A DNA stretch of 64,000 bases from Uranotaenia lowii (GCF_029784155.1 NC_073691.1:120218226-120282225), one strand, 5' to 3'; counted from the first letter of the stretch, positions 46,949 through 58,879 are shown. Numbers and translations: made by a program. The notes: a model not told the origin generated them from the sequence alone.

Positions 46949-48135
46949 CAGTGTTCTGCCAAAAACTTTACGCTAACGCTAACGCCAACTTTTTATTAGC
47001 GGTTTAATTTTGCCGCTTAATTTTTATTGACTAAGCGAATTGAAATGTTCCGCTATTTTTTAGTTCCGCTAATTGAAGACCGCAATCTTGCATATATTTG
47101 TTTCAAAATCACAGATTCTTTTGTCACTCGGAGTTGGAACAACGCGAAGGAAGGGGGGGAGGGCTTATAAAAAATAATGCGAAAAAAGTAAATTTGAATA
47201 AATTGCATGAATGATTGAATGCAACTGAATTGCATACTAAATTTCCATCAAATACATCAAACTTTATTTCCCCCTTCAAGTTTTTTGAAAATTTTAAAGG
47301 GGTAGTAGGGGTGGGGAGTGACAAAGGAAGAAATTGATATACGTCCGGCCTTTTTTGGGTATCATTCTGGCTTCAGGAAGGAGATAATAACTAATACCTA
47401 AATTTTCTATAAATTGGGATAACTTGAAGAAAAGCTTGAAAACAACAATATTCAACAATCGAGTTTCTTTAAGATCGAAAATTAAAAAAAAAAATCTCAA
47501 AGACAAAAGATTTTAGAATTTATATCTCTCGTAGTTTTCTTTTTGTTCTTTCAATTGTTTGATTTTCGAATAATTTATCAAAAGTTTTAAATTAAACCTT
47601 ATATTCAATTTATTTCCCCCTGACCGAATTAATATTTTCATATTTTTGTTGGGAATTGTAGTTATCTTTATTTGTGTTTTTCGGCAAATTATGTGTACGA
47701 GATCGCTGCAAAAAAATGACTTTTTGATTCCATATGTTTTTCCGATGTTTTTTATATCATCAAGCATTAGTGTTAAAATTGAGATAATTTGGTTAATTTC
47801 AGAATTTGTCAGAATTTACTTTCTTGTTTGTAAGGAAGGAAAAAAATCCGCTTTAAATCATCCAGAAAACTCTAAAAAGCTTGAAATCAAGTTATTCTTT
47901 AATTTATTGGTTTCGCCTATTCTTAAGCTTTTTTTTAATTGTTTTTTTTTTCATAACATCGAATATTCTTTTTTGGAGTAAAAGTTGCATTGCAGTTGAT
48001 TGCATTTAGCGCCTGTAAGCCTTAAGCGATAACTTTGTCAGCACATTAAGCGATTTAATTAGCGATCACTAACTTTGTTTGAGTCGACGATTTATTTAGC
48101 GGCGCTAAAATTTCGGTTAGCGGTGCCGAACACTG
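46949..48135. mobile_element. Non-autonomous hAT element with subterminal TTAGCG repeats
   Basis: Ends CAGTGTTCTGCC and, in reverse complement, CAGTGTTCGGCA, flanked by perfect ATGATTAG (46941-46948 and 48136-48143). Near both ends CGCTAA/TTAGCG words are frequent: ACGCTAACGCTAACGCC at about 46971, CGGTTTAATTTTGCCGC, then on the right TTAAGCGATTTAATTAGCGA and TTTAGCGGCGCTAAA. These are likely transposase-binding sites. The 1.2-kb interior has no transposase. It includes at 47690-47900 a stretch related to the hAT element at 33713-34573. Confidence 0.9.
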
Positions 48136-48143
48136 ATGATTAG

Positions 48144-49274
48144 TTAAAAAAAATACGATGATCATGTTATTAAATATTTTATGTAAAAATAATTATATTC
48201 CAAATAATCACTATTCTATTTCTGACCACCCTTCCGGTATGGTGCGTTCTGTCCACTAGTTTCGGCGTTCTACCCCACAGTATGTTTTCTAACTAGTTGA
48301 ATTTTTAACAAAAATATCATCATATTTGAGTTTTTATCGTAATTTTCTTTCTAGTAAGAAGTAAAATATAACCCTGAATCGTCGCAAACGTTCCATTCGG
48401 TTCTTACATAATTTTAGCGCTGTAAATAGCGTTAATGCTTATCTGGTGCGTTCTGTACAGCATTCCCCTTCTTCTAAAACCCCGTCTTTAGACGAGGTTT
48501 AAGTTTCCTCTCTCCTTCCTTACTAATGATATTTTTTTCTCTAAAAATTAATCCAGAATGGTGATAACACTTTTACCTAGGTAACTGCTAATCTTATTCT
48601 TTAAAGATCAAAAACACATTCACCAAGGGTTTTTATGGCTACGAAATTGATCATTTTTCGGAAACACGATGTTAAAAACTATGTCATCATCAATTTGTTA
48701 TCATTCAATGACAACTTTTCTACAATATATTGAAATAAAAATTTAATGAGTGTTGTAGTATACAAATGTTGCATCTAACCCTGCTTTTGCATGATGCCCC
48801 GTTTGACGGTACCGTTAAAATTTTTGAAAACTCTGAAAAGTCGCTTTATAATGTGACTCAACGAAGGAAAAAGGCTTTATCTAGTAAACTATTGCATAAA
48901 AGAAAAAAAAAATGAATACAAATTAAAGGCAAACTCGAGCAATGCGCGTCTATATACAGTTTGTCTGGTAATATTTCAAACCCTAAAAGTTTTCACAAAA
49001 ATCATTAAAAAGATTTTTTTTCCAAATGATGTGACTCATAACTATCAAACGTTATTATGTTATGTTGAGTGAGGTTAGCCGAAAGATGTCGAATTCAAAT
49101 TGGCCCTTTTGTTTAGAAGGTTTCATATCCTATACCATGCATTCTAGAGTAAAAGAAAATATCATCATCGATCCTAACCAGGTTTAGATTTTTCTTTAAA
49201 TGGTTTTTTTTATATTGTCAAATCCGATATATCGTAATAAAATTAATAAATGTATTAGTAGAAGTGTATTTGAG
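48144..49274. other. No gene; repeat debris
   Basis: Contains TGGTGCGTTCTGTCCACTAG near 48240 and TGGTGCGTTCTGTACAGCAT near 48446, two related words, and GATGCCCCGTTTGACGG at about 48794. No ORF or bounded element. Confidence 0.4.
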
Positions 49275-49591
49275 TACCGTAAACTGGGGGAACTTTGATC
49301 AACATGAAATTTTTGTAGATAATCCTCATTAACTACGTCTGAAGTTTAAATATATGAAAACTGTTTTCTACGTTTGAAAACCTGTAAACTTAGTTTCAAA
49401 AATGCTACATTTGATTTGCAGTTGAAAATTTTTCATATTACCTGAAACGTAATTTTAAAGTTTTAAAATATCTGTTTTTTCGAAGACTCTCCATCATTGA
49501 CAGACAAACAACTCTCCTAATAAAATGATAGCATTTAGAAGCAAATGGGTTTGTTTTATATGAAGGTTTAACTTTATTTCTTCGTATAATA

Positions 49592-50529
49592 GGGGAGAGT
49601 GGGGATACTTGATCCCCTTTTATTATTTTCACCATATTTTTTTAGAAAAAATTAGCAACTTGCTTTCTTTTACATTTTCTGACAGCGTGTAACTTCAAGT
49701 GTCTTTGCTCCTAAAATTAGAACGATACTTGAACCCGTAGATGAACTAGAAGCATTTTCGTGGGAGTTAAAAAATTGCGATATTTTTGAAGTTAGGGGAG
49801 ACTCGATCCTTTATTCAGGAAGCCTTAATCCATGGAAAAAAACAAACAAAACCACCAGACAGAATGTCAATTGACTATTTTGGTCGTGTTTGTTCTCGTT
49901 TCACAATCTATAATTGTCATAAAAAAATTCTATAGCTTATTCTCAACCCTTAATACATTGCATACCTACGGGCGCAATTTTTTTAAAACAAGAGAAAATC
50001 AATTATTTTAGCCCTTTTCTTCAGATAATTGATGGATGAATATTAGCTATTGGATAAATATTAGCAATCTCGTAATCAGCAATGACCACGATCCATTAAG
50101 AAGAAGAATATACCGGGATCATTTGTACCCATATATTAGGGATCAATTGTACCCAAAATCAACATTTTAGAAAACTTTTTCTGAAAAAAGTTGGGAGTTT
50201 TCCATCGCTTTGAAAAATTGTATTTTGAAGTTCATTTTACACTCGAAAGATTGATCTATTGGAATAAATATTTTTGTTATAAAATTTCCATGTTAGGAAC
50301 ATTTTAAAATAATGAAAAAAGATCTTCAAATCACAATTTGTGAAATTTTTCAAACAAAGTTCAATAACCCAAAAACTAATTTTGTTTCAATTTTTTGAGC
50401 TTCAACCATTGCTGTTTTGTTCCATTTGGCACATTTTTCTAGAACATTTGATCTTTGTACGACATTCCAGTTTGGAGATATAGCTAAGGAATCAAGTATC
50501 CCCAGGGATCAAGTGTCCTCATTCTCCCC
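49592..50529. mobile_element. GGGGAGAGTGGGGATACTTG TIR element nested in the previous one
   Basis: Left end GGGGAGAGTGGGGATACTTG then ATCCC. The right end in reverse complement is GGGGAGAATGAGGACACTTG then ATCCC (about 22 of 25 matching). The words 'gatcaatttgtaccc' and 'ggggatcaagt' recur inside. The empty site is visible at about 57009 in the paralogue. Flanks are ATA/AATA. Non-coding. Confidence 0.8.
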
Positions 50530-51104
50530 AATAGTATTAGGGTTATTTTCATGGTCATTTTATGATAATTTTTAGACAATAAAAAAAAGGACATTCTCTA
50601 TTCGAAATTATTGGCAAAAACCCTATAAAATAGCTGAGTTTGAATAAAAATAAACATAGGAACAGTGAGAGGACCTAGGGAATTGCAAGAAAGTACAATT
50701 TCATTTGTTTTTGAGGTAAAAACTATTGAAAAATGTTTATAATTTTTAAACTGTGACCCAGAGATGGGTCTTGACTCAAACATTCAGTCAGCGAAACCTT
50801 TTTTTAATGTTTATAATTTTCGCCCCTAAATGTATGCAGCAACATTCTTTTGAGTATATTTGTTTTTGAAAGAAAACGTTGAAAAATTCAATTGAGTTAA
50901 AACAAAAAAAATACTGATATTGATGTTTTAAGCTTCTGTGCTAAATGGCATCAAAACACTAATTTTGAAAATGTTGAGATACCTAAAAATCATAGTAATT
51001 AAAGCAACTCCAAAACATGAAATCTGGTATTGTAACAAAGCCACTAATGTCGATTGAATCTTCTGCTATTAATGATCATGCTTTTTACTCCTTACTTTAG
51101 TTAT

Positions 51105-51343
51105 TACGTCGTACGCGTTTGTTCTCCATGTCAGGGGTGGCGTGCGGAGTGCAACAACGTCCTGGTAGTGTTCGGGACCCAAAACAGCAACATCACGACG
51201 GTCCTCCTGCGAGATAGTGGGGTTAGCTGCGGGCCTTGCGAGCCCGTGACTACAAAAAACATAAGCAACGAACAACGAACAACAAATTTCGGATGGAAAT
51301 CGGCAAAGACCCACGCGACGAAAAGGGACTAGCGATTGGAAAC
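51105..51343 (+). mobile_element. 239-bp insertion with an 8-bp duplication and no tail
   Basis: TTAGTTAT at 51097-51104 and 51344-51351 flanks GC-richer DNA that the paralogous element at 58780 lacks. It has neither inverted ends nor a poly(A). One frame includes MEIGKDPRDEKGLAIGNL, which reminds me of sequence just upstream of the endonuclease in some LOA/R1-type LINEs; that resemblance is from memory and weak. It could instead be a SINE-like element. Confidence 0.6.
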
Positions 51344-51397
51344 TTAGTTATGAAAAATGAATTAAAAAAGTGATCAATGATCCCCCAGTTTACGGTA

Positions 51398-53797
51398 TGT
51401 TTGCAAAGGTTAGGATTCATTTAATGGCAAAATTTCATGTTAAATTATGTTGAATAACTTTCTCTTATACCTTCAATTTTTCTAAAGAACTTTGTTTTTG
51501 GCCCTATTACCTTTTTTCTGTCCAACCACATTAACCGTAACAAACAATAATTGATTAATTCAATTCATTTCACGTTAGATTATGATTGATTTGGTGCTTC
51601 CCAAAAAAGACAGCTTCAAATTGAACTGAAAAGAACATCACAAGCCAAACAGTATCATTATTGGAATGTTGTTCAAGAAAGCTTCCGTTGAATCCTGTCA
51701 CCTTGCAAGTTTGACGGGGTCGAAGAGCAAAGCGAATAATTTGCAGTCATATTTTCCGTTGCTTCCTCAGTAGCAGTTCCCAAAAATAAACATTGCTGGA
51801 AGAGGCAGGAAAATTTTCCTTCGGAGAGAGTCCCCATTCCAGACTGTCTCACTTTTAACGTTAATATTTCGACAGCATTTACGGCGTCCCTTCGCATTCA
51901 AAATTGCCTAGGGCAATGCGTTCATTTCTAACCCAAATGCACTCAATCTGGAAACGTGTATAGCGCTGCGAGGCATCTTTAGAGCCTTTTCATTATAGGA
52001 CCGTAATGATAGACACTGCTGCCGAGTAACCATCTGCATCAGAGACGTTTGTCATCGGTGACGTTCTTTCGATGCGATATGGTTCTGCTCTTCGGTCGTT
52101 CATTTGCTTTTACGTTGTAGGACTGTGACTTCTCTGAGGAAAACTGTCACTTCAAAAGTGTACCCACCCACTATTCTTTCAGAAAAGATTGTAACAGACG
52201 TTACCCATCATCATGCTTGTCGGTGTCTTCCGTCTTCTTTAGCAATATTTGATTGTATCGGTGATTCTCAGGATTTACCTTCGAAGAAGATACAATGTTT
52301 TATTCATTGTAAAATGAAATGAGTTACGATAGAACTTTTCCGAGATATTTCAGATACTTCTCAACCATTAAATAACTGTTTTAATTAACCTTCCTTCGTG
52401 GTTAGGGGCTATATGACCAGAACTGTACCAAATTTATGAGATATCTCAGGAACGATTGAACGATTAAAATATCATAGTCAGAGAGAGTTTGTATAATAAC
52501 ACAGACAAACAGACATGACACTCAGAAAAAAAATCGATTGATTTTTTGCAATGTACTATATTGCGTCGATATTGCCAACCAATAACTTTTAGTTTTTATC
52601 AAATGATCTCGGATTCCTTTGACATTTTGATGTCTTCCATATAAAAGCCTCCTAGAACTTACGAATATTGATAAAAAAAACAAAAGGGTAGACAAATTTG
52701 TATTGGAAACCGAATTCTTCTCAGTTTTGATTCTTCAACTAAATTTCTTTATTTTGTAAGTATTTTAGAAAACTAGTTACGACTTTTTGCTAACATAAAG
52801 AAAAGTTGTTCGTTCATTCTGAAGATGGCTTATCTTCATCCATTTAGGGACGCCCCGTAATGAATTCAAACGTTTAGTTAAAAAAATCAATTCAGAAATA
52901 TTATAATTAGTTTAAAACAAGCAAATGCTGATTTTAGTAACGTACCTAGCATCACTGGTGAGGCCGCCAGCAAATCAAAGTTTGAGGTTATGGCTGAGGC
53001 CAATTTATCGCCAATACTATCGTTCGTATATACCCTTATTGCTTTTGTGAAAATTGATAACTGTAGGAGGGTTTATTGCATACTCAAAGGCGTTTATTGC
53101 GCTCACTGTAAATTACGATTCAAAGATGCCTTCATGAATACGGGAAATTTAGGTAAGGTATTGAAAATCTTTGTAAGCTGTATTTCTTTCGTATTTCTTG
53201 TATAAGTAGTGGTAGACACACTTCATATACTGAAACAAACAAATTCATTTTTCTGATTAAATGGCTCTCATAAAAAAAAGAGTTCATTTCGTAAAGTTTC
53301 ACAAAAAGAAGAGTGCGCCCATTTTTCGATCGAAAAACAGTACATGTACTTTTGAAAGATTACGTATGGTAACCCTAGGTTAGAGGCAACATATGTATAA
53401 CACCACACTAAATCAATTTTTAACTAATTGTATTCTAATAAAGTTATCTTTTAATGATTACAAAATGATGATGACATGATTTCTCGCATCTTAAGCTAGT
53501 TTTTTAAAGTGTTTTATTTTTATTTAAAATTGGAAAAATCGAGCAATAATTGTAAAACTTTTAACATTTTTTGATGCCGTAAAAAACTTTACCGAGTATG
53601 ACTGGCTTGACAATATTACTTACAAACTTTTTACTGGTTGCTATACCAACACTGTTGAAAGTTTATTTTTTACAGAGCAAAAAATAACTGCAATTGGCGT
53701 TTTCATGCGTAATGGTCTTTAATGCTTCGCAAATATATTAAAAATTATAAAATTTCATACATGTTCATTAGGTTTTTTTTTTTTTTAAACAAATTTT
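51398..53797. other. No gene recognised
   Basis: 51660-52330 has balanced composition and may be unique; the rest is AT-rich. 53685-53775 is the reverse of part of 29294-29400 (repeat debris). No supported ORF, inverted ends or bounded insertions. Confidence 0.4.
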
Positions 53798-53809
53798 TTG
53801 CAAGTTACC

Positions 53810-56211
53810 AAATATATTAATAAAACCAATATACCTCATTCTTCAAAAAACAAGGCGACATATAAAATAGCCGAAAACAAAACCAAAATATTTTTCAAAT
53901 CACACCCGGATCTAATTGCACTGAAGGCGGACAAGGGAAACAAAACAGTAGATGACGAAAAAAACATACAAAAAAGTTGATCGCAACCCAACCTCGAGTT
54001 TTCAATCCAAGAACAACGATATCGTCAAACGCCTAGAACAACTGAAATTTATAGATTGGAGAATGGCAAAAAAGTTACGCACGTATAAAGCCGTGTGCCC
54101 GAAAATATACGGCCAGCCCAAAGCACACAAGGCAGACCTCCCGCTTCGTCCCGTGGTACCTTGTATGACAACACCATCGTACAAGCTACCCAAATTAATT
54201 GGCTCGATCATACAAAAATCGATCGACTCAAAATATGAAATTAAAAATTCATTCGAATTTTGAAAATATATCCACATAATATCAGTACCACCAGAACACA
54301 TCATGGTATCGTTTGATGTGGTATCGTTATTTACTCCGATACCTATCGAACTCGTTCGGAAGAGTTATAAAACACTGGGACCGCATCTCACAAAACACGC
54401 CAATCTGTCTGGATATTTTCTGGGAGATAGTAGAATTTTGCTTCGAAAGTAGCCATTTTAGCTTCGACAAAATCTACTACAAACAACAATCGGGTTGTGC
54501 AATGGGAAATCCAATGAGCAACTCAGTCAGTACACTTGTGTTAGAGGATTTATTGGAAAATGCCATAACTGAAAGCTCATGCACATCTACACACATTAAG
54601 AAATATGTGGACGATTTGTTTCTGATTCTACCTAAGAATGAAATTGAATCTATTAATGAAACATTCAATAAACAACATCCAAATATGCAATTCACGGTAG
54701 AATTAGAGTCCAACGGTCGATTACCGTTTTTAGACATGATGCTTTACAGCATGGTTGGTCCGCACTTCTCAAATCAGACAGTGCGCTGTGTAAATGGCAC
54801 CGTTATCTTCTACGATTTGTAGAGCACCACACTTCCTTCCGAAATGCTCTACACTCGTTTCCGAGTTCAACCGAAGCCGAGTGCTGAGCAAAACTGGTGC
54901 CCCAATAGCAACGCTACTGTGTGTGAAGGAGAAATCCCGAAACTCCCAACTGAAGTGCCATTTTTTCCTTCTCTTCCTACCACAGTAGGCAAACAAACAG
55001 CACGAAACGATATTGCTTCTTCTTCTGCCTTTTCTTGTTGGGAACGAACAAAACCTACTGAGTTGCTTTAGCGCTGCTCCCCTACACTTAATGTGATGAT
55101 TTTTTTCTCTTACTCTCACCCTGGCGAAGCCTTCTCTGCTCCTAGATTGGGTGTGCGCCTGGCGTCTTTACAGAGCAGGGCAAGTGTTTCAGAACGAAAA
55201 GTTCACTGAGTTGTACTTTTCAAGCCGCTCGGGGAGGAATGGACATCCATGCTTTACAGGAATGCTAATGGAAACATCACAACAGATTGGTATATGAAAC
55301 CTATTGCCTCGGGACGGTTTCTTAATTTCCATTCATTCCACCCACTTCACCAAAAGGTAAATGTAGCCTTACCTTTTGCTAAACGAGTCACACAGTTTTC
55401 TTCACACTCTGGAGTAAACCAGGCTAAACATATTATCAGTAAACAACTGAGTTTAAACGATTACCCTAAAACACTAATAAACAGAATATTGAACAGACTA
55501 AACGAAAAATCACCGTCGAAAACAGCTATGACAGAAAACGATATAACACAGCAAGTAAAATATCGCTCTCTTACAAATATCGACAATCTTACGATGCAGA
55601 TAACAAAAACTTTGCGAAACGACTATGGAAACATAAAAATCGCCAGCAAACAGATGAAAACAATTGGGTCGATTTTTCCTTTAGGCAAAGATAAAACACC
55701 ATATGGGGAAAACACCAATGTAATCTAGAAAATCGAATGTAATGGAGAAGAAAAGCCGGAAACAAGCGATGAAAGCGTGGGGGAAAAATGTAAGGCATGC
55801 TACATAGGACTTACTAGCGTGAAACTGAAGCAGGGAATGTTCCAACATCGATGTCAAACAAACGAATTAAAACGTTTATGGGAACTTGGATACACTAAAG
55901 CAGACTACCCAATTGCAAAGCTGAGCCAACAAACTGCACTTCTGGATCACGAAATCACCACGAACCACCTTTTCGACATCGAAGGAACCAGGATTATCGA
56001 CAGGGGAAACAACCAGGAAAAATTGAAGATATTGGAAAGTTGCTACATTAAAACAACTAAAAACACAGTAAAAATTAAGAAAAATACTGAAAACATCCAC
56101 TCTTCACACTCCAACATTTTCCAACTACTCGGAAAAATAAACGAACTGCCAGATCATCAGAAGAATACACACAAAAAAACTACACCATCAACACACATAC
56201 ACAATAACTGA
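53810..56211 (+). pseudogene. Penelope-like RT/GIY-YIG polyprotein
   Basis: Motifs in order: HPDLIALKADKGNKTV (RT1); VCPKIYGQPKAHKADLPLRP then VVPC (RT2); VSFDVVSLFT (motif A, catalytic D, near 54310); QQSGCAMGNPMSNSVSTLVL (motif B, 54487); KKYVDDLFLI (motif C, YVDD, 54600); NGRLPFLDMM (RT6, 54712). Then the insertion, then NGNITTDWYMKPIASGRFLN and FHSFHPLHQK (RT7). The endonuclease part has the Cys pair of CKACYIGLTSVKLKQGMFQH (GIY-YIG, 55789-55850), with a downstream Glu/Asn region. Stops occur near 54263, 55728 and 56211, and frames change between 53950 and 54320. RT and endonuclease together copy element RNA at a nicked target. Confidence 0.88.
54750..55248. mobile_element. 499-bp insertion with 11-bp duplication in the Penelope-like RT
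   Basis: ATGCTTTACAG at 54739-54749 and 55249-55259 is perfect, and the RT reading continues across it. The insert has no inverted ends, no A-tail and no TG..CA ends, and is less AT-rich than its host. The internal short frame ends (54822 plus; 55119 minus) carry no motif. An 11-bp duplication suits a LINE/SINE or MULE mechanism. The identity is unknown. Confidence 0.8.
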
Positions 56212-56484
56212 TTTTTGATCAAAACAAAATAAGTAAACAGTGAAGACTGTGCTAAAAGTTCGATGCTGTGAAAAATTAATCCCAAAATCACTAGACAAAC
56301 AGATTTTTTTCCGCAAACATCTGTACGCAGTAAGTCGATACACTACGCCTTATATCTAAAAACACGAATTAAATTAAATTATTCGGAAAACAGATCAAAA
56401 GACAGCTATACACGACCAGCAGGCATCTTTTCGGTAAGAAAGTATAAATTATAATCAGCAGAACTAACTAAATAAACACTATTT

Positions 56485-56535
56485 TAGTCCCTGAAGAAGA
56501 TCCAAAAAGGATCGAAACGTTGGAAACGTAGATCA
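56485..56535 (+). ncRNA. Hammerhead-ribozyme-like motif at Penelope 3' end (candidate)
   Basis: The sequence CTGAAGA, GATCC-AAAAA-GGATC (stem II), GAAA, CGTT-GGA-AACG (stem III), TA follows the hammerhead order C-U-G-A-N-G-A / stem II / G-A-A-A / stem III / U-H. An extra A lies between CTGAAGA and stem II, and stem I pairing is weak here (only one or two pairs visible). Hammerheads are known in Penelope-like elements, so the position is sensible. I rate the fold as possible, not shown. Confidence 0.35.
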
Positions 56536-57173
56536 ATGCGTCGTTTTTGCTAAAAACAAGACTGCAAGTCGAAAAAAACTCCCCGAAAAAACATATTTCC
56601 AGTCGAATTTTTCTACCACAAAAACAAGGGAAGGTCAATATTCATGTACCAGAATCTGAATCTGCTTTTTCGTTTATCTTGATGCATTTTCTTTCAACTA
56701 CCGTAAACTGGGGGAACTTTGACCACCGGGGTAACTTTGATCCACATGAAATATTCGCAGATAACCATCATTACCTTAGTCTGAAATTAAAACATCTGAA
56801 AACTGTTTTCTACGTTAGAAAGCCTATAAATTATTTCACATAGGCTGAGTTTGGTTTGTAGATGAAGATTTTTTATATTACTTAAAATGTAGTTTTAAAG
56901 TTTTAATATATCTGTTTTTTCGAAGACTCACAAACACCTCGCGTGATAAAATGATAGCATTTAGAAGCAAAAGGGTTGTTTAAAATGAAAGTTTAACTTT
57001 TTTCCTTTGTATAGGTATACTTAAAAAAAAATTATGGTCATTATATGATTATTTTTGGATATTTGAAAAACGGACATTTTCTATGAGAAAGCCTGTATAG
57101 AACAAATGGCTAAAAACCTTATCAAATGGTTAAGTTTCAATAAAAAAGAACATAGGAACAGTGGGAGGACCTA

Positions 57174-58415
57174 AAGCATGGATCACGATGAATCTGGACG
57201 CCTTAAAACGGGTCTATCTCGGAGCTATGTAAACGAAATAAAAATATTTTGTACTTAAAATGCAGGGTTGCCCGTTAAAAGAAAAATGATAAAAAAAAAT
57301 ATTTCGATAGTGTTTTGATGAATTTTCGATTTTTTCGTCGAGTACCACTCATTATAGTTTGGACACCCTATTCACTGACCTCAGCGGCCATTTTGTTCCA
57401 CAATCTCTTCATCTCTGTTGCATCCCGAGTTGTCCTACCCATCTTCTTCATTTTCTGCTTGACAATTGCTCAAAATTTTTTGATAGGGCGGAATTGAGGG
57501 CAGTGGGGTGAATTGATGTCCTTTTCGACAAAATCCACTCATTGTCCCGATACCACTGTAGTACCTCTTTGCTGTAGTGGCAGCTTGCCAAATCTGGCGA
57601 AAACTTTACTGGTCCTTTGTGAGATCTTATGTACGTTTTTCAGGCACTCCTCCTTGTACACTTCGGAGTTCATGGTCTTGTTTTTCACAAAAACCGGAGT
57701 TTTTCGTCCGCAGCTGCAAATACCTTGCCAGATCAAACACTTTCTAGCAAACTTATCGGCAAAAACGAATTTGAAGTTGCCGGGGACATCACCTCGACCA
57801 GTGCAGTGCACCACTGCAGTGGCTTTATAAAAATTTTGGCCTGGAAGCTGCCCAAAATCCATCTTCACGAACGTTTCGTCATCCATCAAACTTCGTTGGA
57901 ATTTTGTTGTATAACTTCCGGGCATGTCCTTAGGCTGCTAAATTCTGCTTCAATGTCCGGTTTGGTTGCTTACTGGCCCAATAGGATCGTATTCCTTCGC
58001 GCAGACGAACCCATCTGATGGTGCACTGGTCGGCGTTGGATTTCTAGGCGATTTCCTAATCCTACTACCCTGTGTTAGTTCCACTATGAAGCTTGGTATG
58101 AACCTGCCGATCGATAGTATGCATCTCACGGAAACGTTTGAGAATGCTGCACACGGTTGATGACCATTTTTAACGATTTCGCGATTTTTTAACCTGACCA
58201 CGTCGGATTTTTGACGTGGGTGTCCAAAATTAATTTTCGTCTCGCGGCTTCCATCACGTGTAACTTTTTTGGAACAAAACGAATTGCAATGAAATTTCCA
58301 GCACTGATAGAGGAAACATTTCCGATCAAACTACTGTCAAAACATTCCAGATCCAACAACTAGGAGCGTAATGGTATAATAAACAGTGCGTCCAGATTCA
58401 TCGTGATCCATGCTT
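57174..58415 (-). mobile_element. mariner element, ITmD37E-like, with perfect 28-bp inverted ends
   Basis: AAGCATGGATCACGATGAAT then CTGGACGC at the left is the exact reverse complement of 58388-58415. TA lies on each side (57172-57173, 58416-58417). The paralogue at 50673 reads AGGACCTAGGGAATTGC, the empty site with a single TA. Length 1242 bp, normal for mariner. Perfect ends but a broken transposase suggest it was mobilised in trans, or that its coding decay is recent. Confidence 0.94.
57400..58260 (-). pseudogene. mariner transposase, frameshifted, catalytic residue lost
   Basis: The minus strand carries an N-terminal helix-turn-helix-like part (VRLKNREIVKNGHQPCAAFS, near 58200) and RIRKSPRNPTPTSAPSDGF. 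The catalytic core starts with SLMDDETFVKMDFGQLPGQN (first D near 57886), ICSCGRKTPVFVKNKTMNSE and then, in another frame, SPDLASCHYSKEVLQWY (second D, near 57600). The third position, where RPIEKFW is expected, reads RPIKKF followed by a stop, so the glutamate is K here. Two or more frameshifts and these changes make it inactive. The D..D..E type with MDDET fits the mosquito ITmD37E group as I recall it. Confidence 0.85.
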
Positions 58416-58879
58416 TAGAGAATTGCATGAAGGTAAAAATTCATTGGGTTTTGAGGACAAAAAATATTGAGAAATGTTTATTATTTTTACCCTAAGTGTA
58501 TGCAGCAACATCGTCCATCTTTTGAAAATATTTGTTTTCGAAAGAAAACATTGAAAAAATCAATTGAGTCCAAACAAAAAATTACTTTCATTGACGTTCT
58601 TAAGCCTTCTGGGCTAAATGGCATCGAAACAATAATTTTGAACATGTTGAGATACGTTAAACCATCAAAGTTATCCCGAAACATGAAATCTGATTTTGTA
58701 ACACACATTTATTTATAGCCACTAATTTCGTTTGAATATTCTGCTATAAATAACCATGCTTTATACTCCTTACCTCAGTAAGTATTTTAAAAAATTTTAG
58801 TGTTAAAAAAAGCCCCTTCCAAAATATTCGAAAATGAATTAAAAAAAGTGATCAATGTTCCCCCAGATACCTATATTAA

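Larger units (their letters stand above)
49275..51397. mobile_element. TACCGTAAACTGGGGG TIR element, copy 1, with two nested insertions
   Basis: Ends TACCGTAAACTGGGGGAACT and, at the right, CCCCCAGTTTACGGTA. The body matches 56699-58880 in order (AAACTGTTTTCTACGTT, CTGTTTTTTCGAAGACTC, GATAGCATTTAGAAGCAAA, AACAGTGAGAGGACCTAGGG, and the TGGCATCAAAACA region). It is interrupted at 49592-50529 and 51105-51343; the paralogue lacks both. TA lies outermost at both ends, which would fit a Tc1/mariner-type target, but no transposase is left. Confidence 0.82.
53800..56590 (+). mobile_element. Penelope-like element, 5'-truncated, interrupted
   Basis: A Penelope-like retroelement identified by its telomerase-like RT followed by a GIY-YIG endonuclease domain in one polyprotein. 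It starts inside the N-terminal region of RT and extends past the stop at 56211 to a 3' end with a GAAGAAGATCC..GGATCGAAACGTTGG block typical of such elements. A 499-bp insertion (54750-55248) splits the RT. No full pseudo-LTR pair is visible. Confidence 0.9.
56699..58870. mobile_element. TACCGTAAACTGGGGG TIR element, copy 2, with mariner inserted
   Basis: Left end TACCGTAAACTGGGGGAACT, followed by a second copy of GGGGTAACTTTGATC. The right end GATCAATGTTCCCCCAG then diverges (ATACC instead of TTTACGGTA). The body is collinear with 49275-51397. Mariner occupies 57174-58415. Confidence 0.78.
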
